Shown piece after piece: positions 56,552 through 64,000 of a DNA stretch of 64,000 nt. The position numbers and the translations under genes are program-made. The notes under the pieces were generated by a model, which saw only the letters and a list, made by a program, of their open reading frames with translations, had not been told where the DNA came from and made no database searches. This DNA is from Peribolospora baueri (lineage: Eukaryota > Basidiomycota > Peribolosporomycetes > Peribolosporales > Peribolosporaceae). The stretch's first letter is position 1, and the number at the start of each line of letters is the position of its first letter. The stretch lies in the NCBI GenBank assembly GCA_029717555.1, contig JAMDHS010000081.1, forward strand, positions 27,607 to 91,606, given 5' to 3'.

Positions 56552-57965
56552 ATGTCAGCCCCGACAAAAGTCGTCATCCGCGAGGTCGTGCCAAGCCGCA
56601 TCTGGACCTTCTCCGTGCCGTTCTTTCGTTTCGTGCGTGCTTTTTTTTTTTCCTGCGCGTCCGTGAGCGTTTACCTCGGGTCCAAGGCGGCATTGACGGG
56701 CGTGCGCTTTTCTTTACTCTCTCTCACGCCCCTTTTTATTCCACCCCGCGATCACTGACGACAGGGCTTCATCCCCTTCGGAGGTAGGAGCACGGCCGTC
56801 AAGCTCGAAAGTGGCGACGTGTGGCTCGTTGCCAGCAGCCCGCTCACCAAGGAGACCAAGGAGAAACTCAAAGATATCGGGGAGATCAAGTGAGCTCTCC
56901 CTACATCTCTCCCATCTGTGCTGGATGAATTTGGTCGGCGCTGGTCGAATCGCTGACCGCTCGTCAGCTTTCTTGCGTCGTCATTACAGGTATCTGATCG
57001 CCATAGACAACGTGCGTCGCGGCAGACCTGCCCCTTGTCTAGCCTCTTCATCTCCCCACTCACTCACGTGCTTTGCTTTTGGCCCCCGCTCTCGCCCCTT
57101 CTATGCTTGCCATTAATATCCAAAGGTGCACCACCTCTTCATCGGAGACTACGCCAAAGAATGGCCCTCAGCCCAAGTCATTGGCGTCAAGGATCTCCTC
57201 GAAAAGCGCAAAGACATCAAATGGACTGGAGCCTATGGCGCCGATCCGCCTGACAAGACGTACGGCTTCGAGTCCGAAATCAAGGCCAGGCTCTTCGCGG
57301 GGTTTGTTAATCAGGTAAGGGTTCGCAAGGAATGAATTGGGCTGGAATCTCAGATAAGCTGGACGAATTTCCGAAGCACGCCGGCTCGTGTACATGAGCA
57401 AGACGAATAGGGGTTCTTTGCTCACTCTTATCCTTCTCCCGTATACCTCCCCGCGCCTGCTCCAACAACAGGACGTAGCCTTCCTCCACATCCCCACCAA
57501 AACCCTCATCGAGGCAGACCTCCTCTTCAACCTCCCCGCAAACGAGCAGTTCGCGGGAAGCAGTCCTAATGGGTGGCTTCCTCCCTTCTTCGTAAAAATG
57601 CTTCGGCCTTCGTCTAGCTTCCATAAGGTGTGTCTCGCGTTTGCGGGCAAGTCCATTTCCGGGTTTTCCGGCCCTGATCAAGCTTTGGGTTGCGCGTTGC
57701 AGAAATTCGTCACGTTCGTCGCGAAGGACAAGGAGTGAGTCCTCCTTGGTTATTCCGCGGCACGCCGGTGACTGTATGCTGTTCTGACCCCACTTTTGTC
57801 TCTCCCTCTACAATTCATCTCTCCAACCCAAGAGCAATGTCCCGCGACGCAAAAGCCGTCGCCGCCTGGGACTTTGACCGCATCATCCCTTGCCACGGCG
57901 ACGTTATCGAGACAGGTGGCAAGGAGGCTTGGCTGAGCGCCTATTCTGAGCTTTTGCAGGGGTGA
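56552..57965 (+). CDS. DUF4336 (metallo-beta-lactamase-like fold) protein
   Basis: Uncharacterised protein of a family distantly related to metallo-beta-lactamases; no reaction is assigned. It starts MSAPTKVVIREVVPSRIWTF. Family blocks: FGFIPFGGRSTAVKL, DVWLVASSPLTKETKEKL, a 22-nt exon (56990-57011) encoding YLIAIDN, HHLFIGDYAKEWPSAQVIG, DVAFLHIPTKTLIEADLLFN and DRIIPCHGDVIETGGKEAW. The pattern N-x-x-H-H and the C-terminal PCHGD resemble remnants of the metal-binding motifs in which an Asp/His-rich HxHxDH has been lost, so hydrolase activity is doubtful. Seven or so exons give about 270 residues. It faces the DnaJ gene. Confidence 0.82.
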
Positions 57966-58958
57966 AGGGGAATGATTGGAGAATGTGAGATCTGGAACCG
58001 GCGTTCTATCTTCGCTCCGTCGTCATCTCGGTCGCCCTTTTATCTGCTTCCTGCTCTGCCCGTCTTGCCGGGCGGCTTCATTTCATGTATCCCGCTCTAT
58101 TTCTGGTGCGCCCTTCCTTCCTCGTCTTGCTCGCCTTCCTGCCCAGCCTACGTCTTGCTTGCTGTAACTCTCGCTCGTAACTGCTCGTAGTTCCTCTCTT
58201 TCGCAATCTCTTCGCTGACCGATCTGCGCGTGCATTGGCGGCTCGAGACACATTCCACTACGGTGAACAGGACAGCCACGGTCGACTTCCCACGGCCGAG
58301 GTAGATAACTGACGGACGTTCTTACTACGTCTTGTTAAGTATCACGCCTGCTCGGCATGCTCGCCGACCTATGCCTTGTTTGCTATCCTGTGTGGCCAGC
58401 TGCAGCCGGAGCTAGATCGCTGGAAATTTATAACCGGAATTGTCTAGTGCGATTTTATCTCTCCCGTCCACCTATCTGTCTGCGTGCGTACTTCCAGGAT
58501 CGCTCATCATTCTGTTTTATTGATTTATTTTTAAATTTTTTTTGGTTCGGTTCGACCGCGTCGAAATTTAGTCTTGCTGTTCCTGCCCCGCATCGACCCC
58601 GCCGGGGCCCGGTCGCGTCTCCCTTTCCTCCTCCGACGGGCTTTTCATCAACTCTTCCATGCAGAATTCCTTTGTTAGTGGATGAAGAGATGGGACCGCA
58701 CCCCAAGGAGGACGAAGGCAAAGAGAGACGGAGGCGACCAAGCCGGAAGGTCCGCGCTCGCATTCCGTCCATTGCAAGTGGCGTTCGGATGCTTTGAGCC
58801 CTTTCTTTCGTTTGGCTGTTCTCCCACGCCCCCGCAGATAGGCCTACATAACCACGTTCCATCCTGTACAGATAAACATCGGACGATTAAACAAGAAGGA
58901 AGTAGAAGATGGACGAATGGGTAGGTAAAGTTTGCGATACAGTCTAGTTTCTCCACCC
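57966..58958. other. Convergent intergenic region
   Basis: About 1 kb between the DUF4336 and PIS1 stops. A strongly AT-rich patch at 58514-58550 includes ATTTATTTTTA (58523-58533). A 146-codon ORF (58357-58797) has no family resemblance. Confidence 0.45.
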
Positions 58959-60388
58959 TCAGTGCTCCTTGGCCTCCCGGGCTCGCGCGCGTTCGGCGAG
59001 ATCGACGCCAGCAAGGACCTGGGAAGTGGGAGAGGCGCGCGAGGAGGAGAGAGGGGAAAGTGTCAAATTTGGATCAGCATTCGCGTTCGCACCGAATCGA
59101 CCAAAGAGTGACCTACAAGGTGAAAGGCACACTCACTTTTGCGGCCTTCCAGAACTGAACGCAGTTGATGATCTGCTTAACGGCCATGATTGGGAAGGTG
59201 ACGGCGGCCAAGAGCTGTGGCCAAGTAAGGAGCTGGACAAACGTAACAGCCTTAGCCATCCACGGATCGGTGAAGAGGTAGGTGCCGAGGGAAACGCTCA
59301 ATTGGGATGGGAGATAAGCGAGCAGAGGGGCAATAGAGATGCCGATGGGGTGGGACACGTATTTCATGAGATAAAGCGCTACGAAAAAGATCTCATTGCC
59401 AGCGCAGAAGGTGAAGAGGGTGCGCTGAACCGGGATTGCAGGGACGGGAACGAAAAGAAGTGGGATTTCGGTGAGCAAACGCTCAGAAGGGAAAGGAGAG
59501 AGCAGGCATACGCACGTTGTCATTGTAGTAGTACCACAAGATTCGGCTCACGTCACTCGTCACGAGCTTGTGGCTGGTGGCTCCGGTGATGAGGGAGCTG
59601 AGGAGGAAGGCAGGGCGGGCCCGCGAGCAGGCAATGAGTCAGGAATGACGGTTAATTCCAGCAGGAGCAAAGGACAGAAGAGAGATCAAACGGCGAAGTC
59701 ATGGCAAATACTCACCTGTACATGTGAATGTAGTGGCTGCTGAAGTCGAGGGTGATGAGGAACTGGAAGAGTATTGCCAAGGAGGGGTAGGCGGCGGCTA
59801 GGAAACAAAGCAGGCAAGAGGTTGTGCACCTGATCGACAGACGGATGTGGAAGGTGAGTATGAATGTTTCAAGCATGAAGGAGCATTTATATCAACAGCA
59901 CTACCCACCTGTCGGTGACCATATCCAGCACAGCGCCAAACTTGCTTGTCTGGCCCAATGCCCGCGCGGCCAAGCCGTCGAACGCGTCCAACAGGCAGGA
60001 GAGGCAGTACAGCGGAGTACACATTTTCGGGTGCTCCGGCATGTAGTAGAGCGATAAAGCTGCGAGGATGATTCGGACATAGCCTGGCGGATCGGATCGT
60101 TCAAAGACGGTCGCAAGACGCGACGCAAAAAGGATGGATGGTGTCGGTGACGAAGGTGCGAGACGAAGTCAAGTTCCACTCCACCCAGATAAGTTGCTGT
60201 TCTCCCGCTCTTCGTCCAAAAACTTCCGACTCATCACCACGCAACGCGAACGCACCGATGATGTTAGGAGCGAACAAGAAGACGTTTTCATGTTGCGCGT
60301 TGGCGAGGTCGATGGCGGCCTGCGCGTCAACGATATCCGTGCGCTGGTCGCGCCGGATCACGTCGGAGGACTTGGGTTTGCGTGGCAT
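58959..60388 (-). CDS. PIS1: Phosphatidylinositol synthase (CDP-DAG:inositol phosphatidyltransferase)
   Basis: Integral ER-membrane enzyme that makes phosphatidylinositol from CDP-diacylglycerol and inositol. It begins MPRKPKSSDVIRRDQRTDIV and then NVFLFAPNIIGYVRIILAAL, the usual PIS N-terminal span. The CDP-alcohol phosphotransferase signature DGLAARALGQTSKFGAVLD continuing to MVTD fits D-G-x2-A-R-x8-G-x3-D-x3-D with all aspartates. Further membrane segments follow: LAAAYPSLAILFQFLITLDF, FFVALYLMKYV and AVTFPIMAVKQIINCVQF. The C-terminus reads LAERARAREAKEH. Six exons give about 290 residues, longer than the 220 of yeast because of N- and C-terminal extensions. Divergent from ORC3. Confidence 0.94.
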
Positions 60389-60482
60389 TGGACGCGAGGT
60401 GACGAGGGTATGTAAGTACGAGTGAGGGGAAAAGGAAAAAAAGGGTGAGGAACGGAGAGATGGTGGTGGTGGATGCGAGCCT

Positions 60483-60518
60483 AGGTGCGAGTCGTGCGTG
60501 AGGTGCGAGTCGTGCGTG
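60483..60518. repeat. Exact 18-bp tandem duplication
   Basis: AGGTGCGAGTCGTGCGTG twice in a row, about 95 bp upstream of the PIS1 start codon. Confidence 0.95.
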
Positions 60519-60686
60519 CAGACGACTTCAGGTCTTGACGAGAATTATAGAAATCATCGATCGTGCCCGTCATCGCCCGGACTTAAGCGGGGCTGTCAGT
60601 CGGCCCGATCGGCCAACGTCTGAAAAGGCGGCGGTGAAGGCGGTGAAAGCTCTGGCTGGTCGAGGAAAAGGCCGAAGTGATGGTGT

Positions 60687-60736
60687 GCACGCATACATAG
60701 GGATGGGGACCGCACGCATACATAGGAATGGAGACT
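60687..60736. repeat. 25-bp tandem duplication
   Basis: Units 60687-60711 and 60712-60736 share GCACGCATACATAGG and then RATGGRGAC, with two or three changes. Confidence 0.88.
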
Positions 60737-60977
60737 GCCACTTCTCGTCTCGCTTTGAAATGGTAGAAGGAGATGGAAGTGTTGACTTGCCGTGCTTCTT
60801 CTATCCCAGGCGAACAAGACGCGTCAGTCTTTGGCGGCGCGTCTCCGCGTAGATTAAAGACCGACCGGACGACGGACGGGTCAGTCGTGGAATGTTCCTT
60901 ATCACCGATTGACAGCACGCTCCACCACCCTCCAGCCTGAGACAAGCTCCTTGGGTCTCGCAGACGGATGAGCGAGC

Positions 60978-63900
60978 ATGACTCAAGAGCAGTTTGAGTC
61001 GCTCAGCCAAGTGCGTGCGCATTCCTCCATAGTCGCGCAGGGGCGCGAAATGAAATACTGACACCACGAGTCGTTCGTCATGCTCGGATGCAGGGATGCT
61101 TCTTCCTACCTCGGATCGATGACACCATTGAAGAGAGTGAAGGTAGGCAGGCGCTCTCTTTTCTCTAGTACTTTACTCGTCGTTATCACATTCGTCTCAA
61201 CACACTCTCTCCTCTTTCCACACTGCAGCCGAAGGCGACGCCCTCGTCTCTGACGCTTCGGCTTCAACCTCGGTCGCCTTCGACTGCGGGGGGTTCGTTA
61301 GGCTGGAAGACACCGAGCTGGATGACGAAGGTCGGAGATGGAGGTGCTTACTGTACGAAAAGTGCTGGGATCGATGTGCGAACCGGATCGAGGTGAGTCA
61401 ACTCGTTGGCCCTCAGCGTTGGCGCCAAGGCGATGCGAGGAAGACCGCACGGGGCACGATCCGGGCCCGTCACTGTTCTGACAGGACGACACATTTTACG
61501 TCGTCGCTTTATTCCAGGAAGTTTCTCAAGAACTCAACGAGGACTTTTCAAAGAACGTGCTGGACTTTGTCTCCCACGCTTATGAACCCATCCCCGAATT
61601 GGAGGACGTCGTCCTCCCATACCATGAGATCCCTACCGGATTGCTGTTAGGTGGGACTCCAGCTATCTCTGAGTTGTCCTACAAGGTTTGTCTGACATTC
61701 CCCACACCTGATGATGCGGATGGACGTCCTAGGCGCAGGGAACACCTCGCCGACCATCCAGCTCCTCGTCTCCCGCCTCACCTCGCTTTCTGGAACGACG
61801 ACGAGTCCGGTTAAAGTGGCACGATTGACCAGCAAAGAGTGCTCGAGCTTAAAGAGTGCTTTGAGAGCTGTCATTGCAAAGCTCGTAGGGGATGAGGTAC
61901 AGGTGGGTGCGAGTCCGCGGAGGAGCAGACGGCGGGGAGGGGGGCTCAACCTTGGCGTGCCCCAGTTGAAAAGTTTGAGCGTGGGCGCATGTGCTGACAT
62001 GTTCCGAATGCACTACATAGCGCATTTCCAGAGCGTCATTCCTAGCTCCCGAGGACACGCACATCTTTGAAGTATGGTACCGATCTTTTAAGGGTAAGGC
62101 AGATTTTTCAAATTGTAGACTCTCAAGTAGGGAGCGATGACGTTGACCGTTCAGCTTTCCGTCTTGTCAATCTCATCTCGTCCTAGGCTCGTCGAAGCGA
62201 CCAAAGCCCGTAATAGTTATTGAAGACTTTGAGGCGTTCGACTCCTGCGTTTTGCAAGATCTTATTCAGTCCATCAGGTAGGGCGAGCAAGTCCTCTTCA
62301 TAATTCACCATATCGACTGCGACTGAGATGGACGTTTGACTGAGCTAAGCCCTTCTCTCCTTTCATGTCAACCGGCCCGGTCCTCTCTGCATTCTCAGTT
62401 CTCTCGTTCCCAGTCTTCCCTTCGTTCTCCTCCTTGGCATCACCACCTCGGCCGATGCTCTGCACACTATGCTCCCTCATCAATCACTCGTACGATTAGG
62501 CATCCAGCGCTTCGAGGTTCGCAGTGGCAAGACCATGTTTGATGGGATCATGAAGGCAGTGAGTGGTATCGCCTCTAGTCTTCCGTTTCTCGTTTCACGC
62601 AACTTCTTCTTTGGCTAAGACGATACGGCGGTTCGTTGATCCTCGCGCGGGTGGTCTCGTCCTCCTGTCAGATGTTCTTCGATACGCACTGGCAACCGGA
62701 CGTCTTCATTGGCCCAGAAACGTTTGGCTTTCTCCGGCAGCGCTTTTTTGAGCACGACGGCTCTGTCGATGCGCTTGTTTCCGGTCTACAAGTGAGTTTG
62801 TCATTTGCGTTCATCCCGTGGCTGTCTCTTTCTGCGCCCTTTATTCGGAGCACTTATTCGTCTTTTGTACCTATTCGGAGCACTTATTCGTCTTTTGTAC
62901 CTTCTTGTCCTGGTATCGTTTTCCTGCCTCTGCGCCTCCAGCTCGTCTACCTGCACCACTTCCTCTCCCGGCCTCTTTCCATCTTCACCTCTCCGTCCAC
63001 CTCCCTACCCGTCATCCAAAACCACCCGAAGAGCTTTTCCCCGGAGCTCTACACTCGTTTGCGGCTCGGACTCGTCGACGTCAGCTCAGATACCGGTGTG
63101 CAGACGGGCCTACCGCTATCTGACCGGAGGCAGTCAGATGAGCCGGTCAAGGTGCGGATCCCGGCATTTTTGGATGTCTTCGGCGATGACGATGATGAAA
63201 AGGATGTCGAAGGTCAAGAGGAAGGTGGAGAAAAAGGGGCTGTCGCTCGAGCTAACGGCGCCGAGCCGACTTCGACCTCGACCCCTGCCGGTTCTCCATC
63301 AACCCTTCTTACTCGTCTACTCGCCTCTGACGCCGCCCTCATCGGCCACCTTCCCGCCTTCTGCTCTGCCGTCGCCCTCCACGCCCGCCGAAGGGCCTTG
63401 GCCATGGACCTGTTGGAGCTTGCACAGGATTACCTGCGCACGGCGCCGTCCCTTTCCGCAGTGAGCGGAGCGTTTGGGAGAGGGTTGAGGAGGACTAGCG
63501 AGGAGCTTATGGCAGTGGCTTTGAGGGGGAGATTGGGCGAGACGATTGTGGCGCGGGTGGGGGAGGCGGTAAGGTGAGTGTGGCGCTTTCGTTCGCCTTG
63601 ATCCGCGTTGGATATGAGCGGGTTACGTGAGTGTGGGCTGTTTTGGTCAGCTGACATCGGCTGCGTGCTTCCATCATCGTTCGACATGCGAACTGCCTAC
63701 AGGAAGTTGTCATCGGACGATTCCCGGCGCCTGGCCGAACTGGTGACCGCATGGCTACACCAGCAGGAGTCTGTGTCATCAGAAGACTTGGGCATGAAGG
63801 CCATCGTGCGCCGATCTTTGAAAACGCGTTGGGCGGAAGTGGAGCAAAGGTTGGGGTTGACCGAGGCAGATGGGACTGCTCCGTCGACGGTCGAAAACGT

Positions 63901-64000
63901 CGCCCAGTCCTTTCTGGATATGTTGGGGTGAGTTGGAGAGCTCTATCGTTCCTATCTACCGCAGAGAGAGCTCGGAAGATGATATTGAAGATGAAAAAAA
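60978..64000 (+). CDS. ORC3: Origin recognition complex subunit 3 (3' end outside window)
   Basis: Subunit of the ORC that loads MCM helicase at replication origins. It starts MTQEQFESLSQ (60978). Family blocks: RCLLYEKCWDRCANRIEEV, NVLDFVSHAYEPIPELE, LLLGAGNTSPTIQLLVSRL, PEDTHIFEVWYRSFKG, KPVIVIEDFEAFDSCVLQDL, LPFVLLLGITTSADALHTML and the Orc3 insertion region QMFF-type segment MFFDTHWQPDVFIGPETFGF. The C-terminal part includes FLSRPLSIFTS and winged-helix-like LSSDDSRRLAELVTAWLH. The coding sequence is still open at FLDMLG before a donor at 63929, so the end is missing. At least ten exons. A small exon starting at 61966 (7 or 25 nt) is required to keep phase before PEDTH. An intron holds a 30-bp duplication (62842-62901). 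Confidence 0.9.
62842..62901. repeat. ORC3: Exact 30-bp tandem duplication in ORC3 intron
   Basis: Copies 62842-62871 and 62872-62901 are identical, beginning TATTCGGAGCACTTATTCG. They lie within the intron after the exon ending in ALVSGLQ. Confidence 0.95.

Larger units (their letters stand above)
60389..60977. promoter_or_regulatory. Divergent promoter PIS1 / ORC3
   Basis: 589 bp between the two starts. It contains an exact 18-bp tandem duplication (60483-60518) and an imperfect 25-bp tandem duplication (60687-60736). No inositol-response (CATGTGAAAT-like) element was found. Confidence 0.5.

Noticed and set aside
58523-58533. ATTTATTTTTA close to the yeast ARS consensus
   Set aside because: Basidiomycete origins are not known to need this motif, and AT-rich 3' gaps produce it by chance.
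58357-58797. 146-codon ORF on plus
   Set aside because: Spans an AT-rich patch between convergent genes and has no recognisable feature.

Overview
The window looks like nuclear DNA of a GC-rich, intron-dense basidiomycete fungus. A red-yeast-like Pucciniomycotina (Microbotryomycetes) is my best guess, but that placement is inference. The evidence is the set of eukaryotic housekeeping genes (RPB10, cytosolic seryl-tRNA synthetase, mitochondrial Hsp70, ORC3, PIS1, HIR1). Nearly every gene is broken by short introns, mostly about 50-150 bp with GTGAGT/GTGCGT-type donors and CAG/TAG acceptors. There is a fungal Zn(II)2Cys6 regulator, long low-complexity protein regions, and a degraded Ty3/gypsy element. 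I see no bacterial operons, rRNA, tRNA or CRISPR array.

Layout. 1-9 kb: the tail of an unidentified + gene, a CTR copper transporter (-), a UPF0047/YjbQ-like small protein (+) and a single-exon Pho80/Pcl-type cyclin (+). 9.5-15.5 kb: a 1,756-residue PX-domain protein (-). 16.5-24.2 kb: mitochondrial Hsp70 (-), RPB10 (+) and Tudor-SN/SND1 (-). 24.8-26.4 kb: remnant of a Ty3/gypsy retrotransposon. 26.9-36.6 kb: HIR1 histone chaperone, a dithiol glutaredoxin and a Cys-Gly metallodipeptidase (DUG1), all on +. 37.7-39.1 kb: a Zn(II)2Cys6 protein (-). 40.7-48.7 kb: seryl-tRNA synthetase (-) and histidinol-phosphatase HIS2 (+) from one short divergent promoter, then glycine decarboxylase P-protein GCV2 (-). 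50-60.4 kb: a TBC Rab-GAP (-), an ER-type DnaJ (-), a DUF4336 protein (+) and phosphatidylinositol synthase PIS1 (-). 61-64 kb: ORC3 (+), running off the right edge.

Functional threads. Genes are mixed, as is normal in fungi, but three head-to-head pairs share short upstream regions: SSC1/RPB10, seryl-tRNA synthetase/HIS2 and PIS1/ORC3. The second carries two Gcn4-type TGACTC cores and two TGATAA boxes, which fits co-control by amino-acid supply. Glutaredoxin and DUG1 lie near each other and both touch glutathione chemistry. The most unusual property is gene structure. Several models only keep frame and match their protein families if very small exons are accepted (3, 6, 11, 15, 17, 20, 20, 22, 24 and 30 nt). 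One 15-nt exon supplies the third cysteine of the Zn(II)2Cys6 cluster. I found no clearly new enzymatic system. The micro-exons, the many short exact tandem duplications and one unexplained 1.7-kb segment (32159-33901) are the best leads.
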